64,000 nt of DNA from Brachynemurus nebulosus (Eukaryota > Arthropoda > Insecta > Neuroptera > Myrmeleontidae), in NCBI GenBank assembly GCA_035578155.1, contig JAPWDM010000004.1, positions 39,938,803-40,002,802 of the forward strand. The letters run 5' to 3'. Under the pieces are notes generated by a model that was given only the letters and a program-made list of their open reading frames with translations, did no database searches and was not told the origin of the DNA. Shown here in pieces: positions 1-11,825 of the stretch (position 1 is the stretch's first letter; the number at the start of each line of letters is the position of its first letter). The position numbers were made by a program, and so were the translations under genes.

Positions 1-105
1 ACACCAAATTTTTGGTGTTCTAGAGACAGGTTGTACAGGTACTAGTATATATGCAGGCTTGAATATATAATTATTTTAGATTTTTTAAGGATGTGATATA
101 GATAA

Positions 106-971
106 AAAAAGCTTGAAAAACTACTCTACAACGCTGGATGGTGTCCGGAAAAAACAATTAAAGTAACGGAAAAAGGCTAGTTCAATTTCTGTCTACCATT
201 GGCGCGGATGTTTGGATTTCTTAATAATTTAAAGGAAGTTATTATCAACGCGAAACATCAGCTGATTCTGACTCGTGCTCGGACGGATTTCGGCGCAGTT
301 GTATCACCAACGGATGACGTCACTTTCCATATACATAAAATTCAATGGATGGTTCCACATGTTACAGTTGCAGATGAGCAGAAACTAAAGTTGCTGAACT
401 ATGTGGAAAATAGTCAAGATATTACGATTGCTTTTCGATCGTGGTATATGCATATACTATACAACCAACGATTCCAACAGCAAGACAAAACATTTGGACG
501 GTGAAAACATCGACTCAGCTGGAGAAGCCGCGTTACATTATATTCGCTCTACAAACGAATCGACGAAATATAAAAGACAAAGATGCCAGTGTTTTTGATC
601 AGTGTGAACTTTCTGACGTTAAAGTTTATTTAAATTCTGCGAAATACCCGTACATGGATTTGAATTTGGATTTCAATAATGATAAATATGCAGTAGCATA
701 TCACATGTACTCCAAGTTTCAACAAGCATATTATGATTGTAAGAAGAATGAACCGCTTTTAAGTAAAACACAATTCAAGAATATTGCGCCAATCATATTC
801 ATCGATTGTTCTCATCAAAACGAATCATTGAAAAGTGGACCGGTGGATATTCGAATTGAATTTAAAACACTGAGGGAGGTGCCAGAGAATACGTCAGCAT
901 TCTGTCTTCTACTACATGATCGTATTGTTCAATATAATTCGTTTATGAATATTGTTACAAAATATCTATAA
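106..971 (+). pseudogene. virus-like double-jelly-roll (DJR) capsid-type protein, broken
   Basis: The family is related by fold to capsid proteins of DNA viruses and virus-like transposons and is abundant in arthropod genomes. The assignment rests on my recognition of its sequence style, including an LPLARMFGF block, a VPH block, FRSW, and KTSTQLEKPR after the frame change. Reading frame 1 is open from 106, stops at a TAG (178-180), and continues from 181 to about 450. Homology then passes into frame 3 and runs to a TAA at 969-971. So there is at least one in-frame stop and one frameshift near 450-460. The C-terminal 170 residues are otherwise undisturbed. No upstream promoter or start is visible because the window begins just before it. 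The downstream neighbour is repeat R (from about 1243). Likely an endogenous viral or transposon relic rather than a working host gene. Confidence 0.6.
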
Positions 972-1242
972 ATCGATATATACTAGTCCTCGATGCGGTC
1001 AACATTCTGAAGCAACTTGCGCCATGGAAAATGTCATATCCATATGTAAATATTATTATAATAACATTTAAATATTATTTTTAATTTATTGTAAAAAATA
1101 TATTTTATATTTTAAATAAATTTATTAAAAATATAAAAAATGTGTTTTTATTTAGAGGAAAACCTGTATAAAATTTCAGAAGAAAAATATATAAATCTTT
1201 ATCCAATCATAGAAGTTAAAACCAGTCTATTGGCAAATATAG

Positions 1243-1870
1243 AGTATGGCTTCTAATGACGTCACAAGCACACACGAGTTTAAGCATGTTTCAGGTTGAA
1301 TTCTGAATCTAGGTGCAGAGTTCGCTAGTGTTCAGACTAGCAGCGCCATCAATTAGTAAAAAGTATAACTATCAAAGAATTTTCAGCGCCATCTATTAAC
1401 TATTTTTCAAACTTACTACATAGTTCGCTAGTGTTCAGCATCATCTAGTAGTGAAAAGTATAACTATCAAAGGATTCTGCAGCATCATCTACATACCATT
1501 TTTCAAATTTACTACAGGGTTCTCTAGTGTTCAGCTTCATCTAGTAATGAAAAGTATAACTATCAAAGGTTTTTGAGCGCCATCTATTGACAATTTTTCA
1601 AAAGTACGCACAGAGTTCGCTAGTGGTCTCTTAGTGAAACTTGGAATTTATAGGGCTCGAAGGTGGCTGCGCCATCTATTAGGGAAATTTTGGATTCTTA
1701 GGTTCGGTTAGGTTAGAAAAAATTTTGTTAGGTTAGGTTGGATCAAGTTCCGTTGGGCTCCGTTAGGTTAGAAAAAATTTTCGTTCACATTATTCCACCC
1801 ACCGGCGGAAGCTTCTAGAATCGAGGTCGTTCGAAAAATCGGGGGGAGGGGAGGAGATCCCAGAGCTGTC
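1243..1870 (+). repeat. dispersed repeat R, copy 1, with tandem sub-repeats and TTAGG motifs
   Basis: Three to four degenerate units of about 80-100 bp carry 'ttcgctagtgttcag', 'aaaagtataactatcaaag' and 'gccatctattaac'. They are followed by a 'ggctgcgccatctatta' block, TTAGG-rich sequence (1695-1790) and a GC-rich end with 'ccacccaccggcgg' and 'gggaggggagg'. The part from about 1336 onward matches 18567-19030 in the same orientation. It lies just downstream of the DJR pseudogene. Function unknown. Confidence 0.75.
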
Positions 1871-3975
1871 CAAAACTATCTACTTAAATAAACTGGAATT
1901 TTTGAGATAATAAAATAAAGAAGGAAAAAATATTTGTTTGAGTTTTCCATAAAAATACATAAATTTCGCTTATTATATGCACTATGGTAGACAATTACGT
2001 GATAATTTGGCAACCAATTCTTCCTAAATTTATCAACCCTTGTTAACTGAAATAATTTTCATTGGAAATTTTTGTCAAATGCTACCGCTTGTGATTTTTC
2101 CATATTGTTTGGATCCTTGATTGGAAAATTAAAGAGGGGGGCACATCACATTGAAGCATAACTGCATAACATTTCTTGAATTAAATTTAAATTGAAAAGC
2201 AGAGAAAATAATTCCAACTTCATTTTATAAAATCTTTCTAACGATGCCGCATACGATGAGACACATGGAAAAGAAATCTTCTTCCCCACTTTATAAAAGA
2301 AACCTAAAAAAAAAACAATTGATTAGTTCATCTCAATTCTAGAGATACACAAAAATACAGACTGACGAAACTATAACAGGTTTTTGTTTGCAGCAGAACC
2401 TTAAAAAGAATATTTTTCGAAGACATGTCTAGCTAAAAATCACTAAAACCTTAGATTTCAAAGTCTTTTAAAATCGTAATTGTCACTTCTAAAAGTATAG
2501 TTTGGCTAGTAAATTTTCGCAAAAAATATTTATATTTATGATAGTATGTTGCATACCCTCGTGAAACAGAGGGTACACAATTTTCATGTTAATGATGTAC
2601 CCGTTTTTATGGTATAATGGAAAGTAAACGTACCAAGATAAATATACGAAAGTTTTCAATACAAACAAAACCAGCTTGAAAAAGTTATTAAAATGATAAA
2701 GCAAGTTTTGCGTATGCATTTATGAAAAATGTAATAATATGGTTGGGTAGGGCTTACAGTTTGAGTATATCACTTATTGCTATCTCTTGCTATGCTAGAA
2801 GTTTTAAAAAAATTCTGTCCTAAATTCTTCAGTACATCGCAGATATACCAGGTGTCCCGTTTGGATGTATACCATTGATGTAGAAGAATATGGATGGAAC
2901 CTATGTATTAATAGAATGAATACGTAGATTACTTTGAATGTGCCACAAAAAATATGAAACAAAAGAATAGGATACACACGTTTTCACGTGAATTTCTCGA
3001 AAGTGTGCTTATTTGATCTTGGTGGAAAGAATTAAATAATTATTTTACAATAATGAACTTTGCGATATACGATTATGATATTTGGGTAAGTAAATATTGT
3101 ATTTATCAATAAATGCAACCATTTCTAGCGAAAATTTGTTAATTTTTCAAAATTTTTCATTTAAGAAACAAGTTTATAATAAGCCGAAAAATACCAATTT
3201 TGGCATTACACAAAGTAAATAAAATACCGAAAAAGGAATTACTCTACATAAATAAGGAATTCGTTTTTTATTGAAAATATGTGATAATAACGACAAAAAT
3301 TTAAAAATATTATAAAAAAGAAAATTATGTAAAAATTAAATTATAGGTTAAATTTACACTTCATTTCAGTAGTGTCTTATATGTAAACTTAATGGGCATA
3401 TAAAAATTTAACTTCAGGATTATGTATTTTGTTTGTATTTATTTATTTATTACTATAATGATAATTTAATAACTGTATAATTTTATTTATGTTTGTGTCT
3501 ACCCTTATCAAGACGATATGTCTTATTAGTGGTGCAATATTATAAAGTATAAACCAAAACGTAATCCTTTTACGTATAAATTGTAAATAATCGATTAATT
3601 TGAGCAATTTTTGTTTCCAGTTTATAGTAATTTATAATATTCTTTAAGAACCGTTAAAAAATGCAAAGATTTAGTAGACAATTAAGAATTCGAAAAATTA
3701 ACTGACAAAATAGTCGAACAGCATTCTTAAGGAGTGGATTATTAAATCAAATAACACAGATATTGAAAATAATTAATTAATTAGTTGTTTATGTTTTTAT
3801 ATAGAACTCACCATTATAAGAAAAGAATATACTAAATATATTGTTTTAAAGCAATAGCAATATTTTAATTACATTGAAAACATTACTGTTTATTTACAAA
3901 ATGACGTCATTCATTATCGGCATCCTTTACAATATTATATACCTTTCCTTCTTCCATGATGTATACATAAGGTTT
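1871..3975. other. AT-rich stretch without recognisable gene
   Basis: Only short ORFs without recognisable similarity. A MITE-like edge 'caggtgtcccgtttgg' lies near 2849-2864, but no partner was found. Confidence 0.5.
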
Positions 3976-4059
3976 ACATGTTAATTAATAACACTGAATT
4001 CTCCATAAGGAAAAATTTATGTCACAAAAGTGCTTTGAACAAAATAATAACACCAATTC

Positions 4060-4410
4060 AATATGTTACTATCGTATTAATAGATTTGAGCGTTACATTA
4101 TGGTACTCCATATTTGTAAATAATAAACAAATAACAAACAAAACTGAGACTATATTGTTTCGAACCGTTAGTTCAATTTCAAACAGAATAAAAATTACAG
4201 TCGATACATGCCCTTATATACTAATTTTATCTACCTATACTTATGAAGGGGGAGTGGTATATGGTGTGGAAGTGGAAAGGGCGCGGGTAGTGTCCGAAAA
4301 ACAAGAAAAACAAGATTACATTACATGTGACAAATGCAAGCAAACACGTGACAAAAGATTTAAATTGACAAAAAGACAATATTATAAAAAAATAAAATTT
4401 TAAAGGTTTA
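4060..4410 (+). repeat. inverted 5' fragment of the Penelope-like element (left arm)
   Basis: This stretch matches the reverse complement of about 6190-6400, including 'attgtttcgaa', 'gttagttca', 'caaacagaataaaaatta' and 'cacgtgacaaaag'. It is therefore a plus-strand copy of the element's 5' region placed at the 3' side of the minus-strand element. The 141-codon ORF at 3978-4403 is an accident of this fragment: its C-terminal KQTRDK segment corresponds to the decayed N-terminal region of the element. Penelope-like elements are known for partial, sometimes inverted, pseudo-LTR arrangements. Confidence 0.7.
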
Positions 4411-4474
4411 AATAAATTACAATATTGAAAATAAAGTTAAGCTGTAAATATCGGTGTAGTCATTTAAAAGGTGA

Positions 4475-6245
4475 TTGGAGGTATGTCTATTTATTTATAT
4501 TGCTTCTAGGATTGTTAGCTTCTGTCCTTTGTTTGCCTCGTGCAGCACGGTAATTTCTCGTTCTGGTGTGTGTCCCGTGTCAATTAAATTCCTCGCAAAA
4601 GCAGAGTCGGATTTCTTATTCCTATATGATCTGAAATACTCTGCTCTCCGGGTTTCAAAGTTTCTGCCAGTTTTCCCGATGTAAAAACTATTACAGCTTG
4701 GCAGTTTAATTTGTAGATACCCGATTTCTTAAGTTTATCAATTTTTGTTTTATTGTTATATATTAAGTTTCCTAGATTAAAGCCTAAATTAAATGCTATA
4801 TTTACGTTTGATTTTTCTAGAATTCTTTTAATTTTATCTGATATATTACCAAAATCTGTTATAGTTTTAAAGTTAGTTTTTGGTTCTGGTTTAACGGAGG
4901 GGTAAATTTCTTTTAAAATTTGTTTAAATTCTTTCTTAGCTATTAATTTATCGATTAAGTTTGAATTATATCCGTTATTATTCGCTATTATTTTTATATT
5001 ATTTATTTCTTTTTCAAAATTTTCTTCCGACAAAGGTATATTAAACGCTCGGTGGATCATGGAATTTTTGGCTGCGATTTTATGTTGATACGGGCTAATT
5101 GAATCATTTGGAATTGTAATGTCAGGGTAAGATGATTTTCTATATATGTTGAAATCAAGCTTATTATTAATTTTGGTTATAGTTAAATCTAAAAAGTTTA
5201 TGATATTAACTTTTTCTACCTCTAAGTCAAATGGAATTTTTGGGTTTAACGAATTTATTGACTCTACAAATTTTTCTAGTTGGCGGATAGATCTATCGAA
5301 GCCTATCATTATATCGTCCACGTACCCATACCAAAATTTTACATGTTGTTTGGTTAGTGTGTTGTTCATTATTACTTCCTCTAAGTTCCACATATAAATT
5401 TCGGCCAACAGAGGGCTCAGAGGTGATCCCATTGAAAGGCCACTTGTCTGTCGGAAGAACTTATTGCCGAACTCAAAGTAGTTTTGTTTTAAAATTGTAT
5501 TAAAGGTGTTTATTAACTCGGATTGTTTTACTGAATTTTCTATGTTATTGTCTATTATTTCACTAATTAAGTTTAGACATTCCTTGGTAGAAATGTTGGT
5601 GAACATACTACGCACGTCCAGGGACGCCAATTTGTACTGACCGGAAAAGGGAATATTATTTAACTGATTTACAAGTTGGAAGGAGTTTTTAATGCTGTGT
5701 TCGGAGGTGAACTGGGTTTCGGTTTTAAAAAGGGAGTCTAGGTGTTGTGATAATTTATGTGATCGCATCCAGTGTGGGAAACTACTGGTCTGATTGGGTT
5801 GTCGGTTTTGTGCGTTTTTACCAATCCATATAATCTAGGGGCTCTCGAGTTCATCCCCACCAAGAAATGTCTATCCGTATCAGTAAAGATCCTTTTATTT
5901 TTATTAATTAATTCTTTAATTTCTTCGTTATATTTGTTAGTAGGATCTGCTTTAGGCGTATCATTTTTTCTTTTTTAATACAATTATTTATTTTATTTGA
6001 ATAATCTTGTTTGTTAAGAATTACGGTAGAATTACTTTTATCTACTTTAGTAAGTATTAAGTTGTTGTCGTTAACTTTATTTTTTAAGGATTAGTAGTAT
6101 TTTTGTTATTTATTTTAATTTCTGTTTTTTTTTTTTTTTTTTTATAATATTTATAACTGATTCTTTAGCTGAATTATCATTAGAATTTTTTAACGCGAGT
6201 TCCGTGTCTACTTTTAAAGTTTCTTTAAGGCTTTTGTCACGTGTT
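4475..6245 (-). pseudogene. Penelope-like element reverse transcriptase with GIY-YIG endonuclease, broken
   Basis: Encodes the RT plus GIY-YIG endonuclease polyprotein of a Penelope-like retroelement. The long open part (4584-5768) carries RT motifs LDVRSMFTNI, GLSMGSPLSPLLAEIYM, the catalytic YVDD (about 5310-5324) and NFLDLTI. The C-terminal endonuclease begins GIYKLNC and then shifts frame near 4697. In the next frame the YIGKTGR signature continues down to about 4475. Upstream of 5768 another frame carries LYGLVKTHK, a typical pre-RT block. Further up, about 5980-6060, a VDKSN-containing block lies after another frame change, and decayed N-terminal sequence reaches about 6245 with a T-run at 6123-6143. 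At least three frameshifts make it non-functional. GIY-YIG (EN+) type; clade not assigned. Confidence 0.85.
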
Positions 6246-6400
6246 TGAATGTAATTTTTATTCTGTTTGAAAATGAACTAACGATTCGAAACAATATTGT
6301 CACAGTTTCAAAAATAAAAGTAGTATTTTGTAAAGTAAAGTATTTGTTAATTATTTACATTTATGTTACTATCGCTTTAACAATAGTATAAGCCATTAGG
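6190..6400 (-). repeat. 5' region of Penelope-like element (right inverted arm)
   Basis: Partner of 4060-4410 in opposite orientation. Together they give the element an inverted-terminal appearance. The arm overlaps the decayed 5' coding end. Confidence 0.65.
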
Positions 6401-6422
6401 CAGTAAAATAAAATATAAAAAT

Positions 6423-6775
6423 AAAAAAGACCGTGAACAGTGGGGCGCCATCACGGAAGTCGAAGTTTTCGCTACATCTTCGGTATTTTCACGATATATA
6501 AATGTGATTGAAAGGATACTGGCGGTTTGTCATTTTGGTGGTTTCAAAAGTAATGATAAGTATCCGGCTGATCGGAGCTTTAAAAAAGGATTAAGTTTTT
6601 AAGGGCTGAATTTCAGTAAATTTCAATTTCATGTCGATAGCAGTTAGCAGGAAAAAGGCCAACACAATTCGTACGCGGGCATTCCTATTCATGCTTATCC
6701 GCCAATAGCTTTTGTGTTTTATTTTTAAATATTAAAATACCCCTGTCGCAGCATCTGCATAACATAGCGAATTTC
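6423..6775 (+). repeat. dispersed repeat A, copy 1 (with start of repeat B)
   Basis: Begins near 'ccgtgaacagtggggcgcc' and contains 'catcacggaagtcgaa', 'aagggctgaatttcagtaa' and 'gccaacacaattcgtacg'. It ends with the repeat B head 'cccctgtcgcagcatctgc' and 'ataacatagcgaatt'. Other copies lie at 27808-29125 (split by a MITE) and 63180-63590 (opposite orientation). Confidence 0.8.
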
Positions 6776-7162
6776 CTCCTATTAATTTATTTTAGTTCAA
6801 AAAATAAATTTTCAAAAGATTACAAGACATAATAATTAATAACAGTGAGATTCTACGTCCGTTTTTCAGACTTTTGTCTAATACAGACGTCGGTTCGTAT
6901 AGGTTGGCAATACTGCATTTAACCGCGAAAGGCGTGTTTCTTTCATATGTGCATATTTTTACATTTTTTGATCGAATTTACTTCTAGTTTGATAAAATTT
7001 ATATTTAATCTTGCTTGCCATTGGTTTTTGTTTAAAATTTTTGATAAACTTCGGTATTTTGATGGGGAAAAATTTATAATTTCTCACTGTATAACATCAG
7101 AACAAAAACTAAGGTTATGTTTAAGCGTTGAACACATGTTGAATAAGTGTTGAACTGTCACT

Positions 7163-7798
7163 ATGGAGAAGAAGCTGGATACTTTGCTAAAACGTATTGA
7201 TGAAATGGAATTAAATTTAAGAAACGACATTCTGCATACAAAGGAAGATATTAGTGAAGTTAAAAAAATATGTTTATCTAATCAAAATAAATACACTCAA
7301 CTGGAATCATTAGTTACACAACAGCAAGCCAGTATTTCATATTTACAGAAAGAGGTTAACAAATGCAATCTTATTGTTTTTGGCATTTCAAGTGTCGATA
7401 CCGAACTATTCTCCAATTTCCGTGACATTGTCGGTGAAAAATTAGAAATCCAAATAAATGAATCAGATGTAGTCAAAATGTTTCGAATTGGTAATAAAAG
7501 CGATGGAAACAACCCAGTTAAAGTCTGTTTATACGACTATCGTCTAAAGAAAAGTATTTACGACGGAAGATTTAAACTTAAAGGGACAAATGTATACATT
7601 CAAGAAGATCTACCGTTGGATTTACGTATTAAGAAACGAGAAAAACGACTCGCGCTTCGGGAAATTAATAATAAAAAGCGACTTAAACCGCAGTCGTCAG
7701 AGGAGCTATTCGACGAAGAAGACAAAGTAGTTCAAAGTACTAAAAAATTAAAAGAAAAAAACCGAGTGACACAACAGAATAATAACATAAAAAACTAA
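7163..7798 (+). CDS. LINE ORF1 protein (coiled coil, nucleic-acid-binding type)
   Basis: A 211-residue protein from ATG 7163 to TAA 7798. Residues about 1-65 are heptad-like and charged (LLKRIDEMELNLRNDI, then LESLVTQQQASISYLQKEV), predicting a trimer- or dimer-forming coiled coil. From residue about 68 (CNLIVFGI) to 160 follows a compact domain of the kind found in ORF1 proteins of L1-like and related LINEs. The C-terminus is lysine/arginine-rich. In this family ORF1 binds the element RNA and chaperones it into a ribonucleoprotein with ORF2. No zinc knuckle is seen. It is intact, and the ATG follows an in-frame stop-rich leader. ORF2 begins at or just before its stop codon. Confidence 0.8.
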   Translation: MEKKLDTLLKRIDEMELNLRNDILHTKEDISEVKKICLSNQNKYTQLESLVTQQQASISYLQKEVNKCNLIVFGISSVDTELFSNFRDIVGEKLEIQINESDVVKMFRIGNKSDGNNPVKVCLYDYRLKKSIYDGRFKLKGTNVYIQEDLPLDLRIKKREKRLALREINNKKRLKPQSSEELFDEEDKVVQSTKKLKEKNRVTQQNNNIKN

Positions 7799-10700
7799 AC
7801 TCCTTTTATTCTTTTAAAAAAGTTTGTATTGTTCTATGGAATTGTTTAGGTTTAGTTAACTTTAAAAATACTTTTCTTTCAGGAAATGTTAACGAGTTGT
7901 ACGGGTTCGACTTGATTGGTCTTTGTGAAACTTGGCACTTACAGTCGGTACCAATTATAGAAAGAGAAATAACTGAGCATTTTAAAATAATACATAGTTG
8001 CGCTGTAAAAGAAAAATCTAGGGGTCGTGCCAGCGGGGGTTTAATTCTCCTTGTTAAAAAATGTTTTGAAGCTACTGTTATTGAAATTACAAACCTGTGG
8101 ATTTTCGTGGAAATTTTAACTTACAATGTAAGGTTCGTCTTGGGTATAATTTATTTACCACCTTCAACAAACATTGACACAACTTTTGAACTATTAAATA
8201 GCACACTTGACTTCATTTCAGAAACAATATCGAGTAATATTATTCTGGTGGGAGATTTTAACTCTCGCATAGGCTGCCTAGGCTCACTAAATGATGAACT
8301 ATGCTGCAATACTCTATTAAATAATACACGTTCCGCTTATGATACGGTCATTAACTTAAGAGGGAAAAAAATTCTGAGCTTTATGGAAGAGCACGATCTT
8401 TATGTATTAAATGGGCGTTCAGCAAGTGATACCCCTGCGCAATACACCTTTATTGGCTCTGCGGGCAATTCGACTATCGATTTATGTTGGGTTTCCTCGT
8501 CTTTTCTTGCTTATATAGAGGACTCTGAGGTTTGTTGTATTGTCCCATTATCAGATCATCTGCCAAAACTGAGTATATTACATGCAAACAAAAAAGTACG
8601 TCTGTACTATCTACAAAAAAATTTATTTGGAATGAACATTTAATAGCTGAGTACCAATCTAAATTTGCGGAATTAATAGATTCACTTGATTTAAGCCATA
8701 GCTCCCCCTCAAGTGCCTACCAATTTCTTATTGAGTCCATTCAGTCTGTCTCTATGGATCTAATGATGTTTAAGGATTTTAATATTTTTCCAAAGTTCTT
8801 AAGATTCAACAAACCATGGTTTAATCTTGAATGTAAGGAAGCTAAAAGCGTGGTAAAAAAGTTATTAAAAAAGGGGAAAAAAGATGGTTTTACAAACGTA
8901 GTATCACAAGAATATCTGCAAGCTAAAAAATCGTATAAAGAAATTGTTGCTGCCAGTAAAAAAGCATATAATTTAGACCTGCAGAATAGACTAGCAGATA
9001 CAAAAAACAGTAAAGACTTCTGGACTATTATAAAGAAAGTAAACTCGAAACAAAAAATAAACAACCCAATAGATATCGACATTTGGTATGACTATTTCTC
9101 AAAATTGTTTAGTTTGGAATCCCCGGGTGATCCTCTTGATTTCTATGGTGTGTGCCATCCGGACCTGGACTCTGCCATCTATTCGAACGAATTAGAAAAA
9201 GTCCTATGCAAGTTAAAGAATGGCAGTGCTCCGGGCCCCGATGGTATTCCAAATGAATTTTTTAAGTCTTTGCCTATTGAAGGGAAAGAATTTATACTAA
9301 AACTATTTAATAACATACTTGAAACTAAAAATATTCCTCCTCAGTGGTCGAAGGTTAAACTCTGCTTGCTCCATAAGAAGGGGGATATAAATCAACCAGA
9401 AAACTACCGAGGTATTTCCCTTATAAATAGTCTTACCAAAATATTTACACATATTATCTATGATAGAATATCCCTGTGGTCGGAAACATATGATAAACTC
9501 CCGGATACACAGCTAGGGTTTAGAAAGGGTCGATCGTGCGTGGATGGCATATTTATATTAAGCACGGCAGTATGTTGTCATTTACGTTTTAAAAAAAGTA
9601 AACTATTTTGTGCATTTATAGACTTTAAATCTGCCTTCGACACGGTTGATCATTCCTTACTCTTGCTGAAATTATTTCAGATAGGGCTAAGTGCTAAATT
9701 AATTCGTATAATTAAAAACTTTTATAACAACGCCTGCTTTAATATTCAACTCAATGATAAATATTCAGAAGACATTAATATTCAAAAGGGGGTCCTCCAA
9801 GGGGACACACTTAGCCCCCTGCTGTTCGCATTATTTATTGCTGACTTTGAAAATTTTTTATTGAATAAGGGATTTGAGGGAATTAATATTGATGGTTATC
9901 ACAATGTAAATTCTCTATTTTATGCAGATGATCTGATAATTCTGGCACATAATCCTCACCAGCTTCAGACTGCACTTCATTATTTAAAGGAGTATTGTAT
10001 GATCAATAATCTTACGGTTAATACTAAAAAATCCAAAATCATGGTTTTCCAACGTGCCGGTAGACTTCCTTCTGGACTTAAATTCGTTTATGACTCATAT
10101 AACTTGGAAATTGTCAATCAATATGAATACCTTGGCGTTACCTTCAGTAATTCAGGGCTTTTTTTGAATGCAGCTAATCAATTTGTGTCTAAAGCAAATT
10201 CGGCCATGTGCAATGCCAAACTAGTAATGTTAAAATCTAAAATGCAAAACCACAACTCTAGAATGTATCTGTATTCCTCCACTGTACTGAGCGTGTTACT
10301 CTACGCGTCGGAAGTCTGGGCGTTAAGCTATCCGGATCTGTTGGAAAAATCACAAGTCAAATTTTTTAAGTCTTTATATTACCTGGATTGCTCGACGCCG
10401 GGATATGTGATTCGCAGAGAATTCAATCTTAATAGAATAATTGTATATGTTGTCAAGAGAGCGGTGAAACTCCTTTGTAAAATACTAGATATGCAGGACG
10501 GTCGGTTGCCCCGCATCTGCTATAACAGGCTGTTTACTTTAAGTGTTTCCAATAATAACGTACCAAAGTATAATTGGGTGAATCAGCTAAGACATTTTTT
10601 TCAAATCACAAATAATATTGAGCTCTGGAATTCCCAAAACGCATTCAACATTAAAAGAAATTTAACAAATTTTATTGATAGGCTTTCGGAATACTATTAT

Positions 10701-10862
10701 TATCAGGACCTGGATCTGATCAACAATTCTAGATACGTACCATACTATAAACGATTAAATCCAAACAGTATATTAGATCTGTCTGTTTCAATTAAATGGG
10801 GCTCCGCTGCTCACGGCGTTTTTTTTTCTATCATCAATAAATTAACAAACAAAAAATACTGA
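7786..10862 (+). pseudogene. LINE ORF2: APE endonuclease and reverse transcriptase, one frameshift
   Basis: The endonuclease lies in frame 1 from about 7825 to 8590. It contains LWNCLGL, the catalytic-glutamate block LIGLCETW, GDFNSRIG, STIDLCW and the terminal SDH. The RT lies in frame 3 from about 8590 to 10862. It contains GSAPGPDGIPNEFF, LLHKKGD, GFRKGRS, IDFKSAFDTVDH, GVLQGDTLSPLLFALF, the catalytic FYADD (9918-9932) and YLGVTFS. The frames meet at a run of six A (8590-8595), so a single-base slip, biological or from sequencing, separates them. The frame is open only from 7786 and has no ATG before the endonuclease, so initiation may depend on ORF1 termination. The C-terminal residues from WGSAAHG on come from DNA matching the edge of repeat A, so the normal C-terminus seems lost. 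Role: nicking of target DNA and target-primed reverse transcription. Confidence 0.88.
10797..10828 (-). repeat. 31-bp edge of repeat A inside the LINE 3' end
   Basis: 'ggggctccgctgctcacgg' followed by 'cg' and a T-run matches the inverted edge of repeat A seen at 63548-63585 and (reverse complement) at 27810-27840. Confidence 0.7.
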
Positions 10863-10930
10863 TTCAATACCTACCTATCTTTCTATAACTGATGTTTATG
10901 GTAAAAATATTGGGGGAAAATATAAACACA

Positions 10931-11588
10931 ATAATTATTGTTAAAAATTTTACTTTGAAAAATACCACTTTTTGAAAATTTCATTTTATTTTTTTCAGAA
11001 ATTTAAAGCGGGTAACACTTTTGTTTCACTTTTATGATTTAAAATTTGAAGTGTATACTTAAAGTACATACTAATGCAATCTTTATATACATATCTAAAG
11101 AGATAAAATTTTACATACAGTCTGTTTCAGCGAAGTGAGAACATACAAAATTTAACATGGGAAAAAATTATTGAGATCAGAGTATGCTTGTTTTTTATGG
11201 GTATCGTTTTTATATAGGTATCCATAGTTATTAAAATTTTCTTTAATTGCAAAAAGGTAAATTTGAAAATAAAACAATAGGTGTCCAATTTTCTACTAAG
11301 CAGTACTATTTGTTAATAAATATTTCAACATTAGATTAATATTTATTTATAGTTATCTTAATAAATTTACTGCTATTGTCTTTTAATGACTTCTAAATAT
11401 TCTTTTGACGCGATATAATTAATAATTTTGCAAAATATCTAATAATAATAAAACAAATTTTCCCTGTGTTAAATTTTATACGTTCTTAGTTGCTTGAAAC
11501 ACCCGGTATTTGTTTAAATACCAATCCTGTATTAAAAATTTAGCATGCATTGTTCGGATTTTGATTTTATTAGCGAATTTTCAGAATG
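10931..11588. other. AT-rich stretch without recognisable gene
   Basis: LINE trailer followed by AT-rich sequence; nothing recognisable. Confidence 0.4.
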
Positions 11589-11708
11589 AAAATTCAGCTA
11601 TTACCGTAGCTTTTATAGTAATAGCTAAGCCCGGAACTATGGCAGAAATTTGTTTTCGAGCCTCTAGAACCCGAAAATCTACTCCACTAAAATTTATATA
11701 TATAAATT

Positions 11709-11825
<117 letters not shown>

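Larger units (their letters stand above)
6780..10930 (+). mobile_element. LINE (non-LTR retrotransposon), near full-length
   Basis: A two-ORF non-LTR element: about 380 bp of leader, ORF1 (7163-7798), an endonuclease/RT ORF2 in the next frame, and a short trailer. The APE-type endonuclease plus RT layout and a coiled-coil ORF1 fit the large CR1/Jockey/L2-like assemblage; I do not assign a clade. Only one frame disruption was seen in about 3.7 kb of coding sequence, so the insertion is young. No target-site duplication was identified and the 5' and 3' limits are approximate. Confidence 0.85.

Noticed and set aside
3978..4403. 141-codon ORF
   Set aside because: It overlaps the inverted 5' fragment of the Penelope-like element; its C-terminus corresponds to that element's decayed N-terminal region, so it is not an independent gene.
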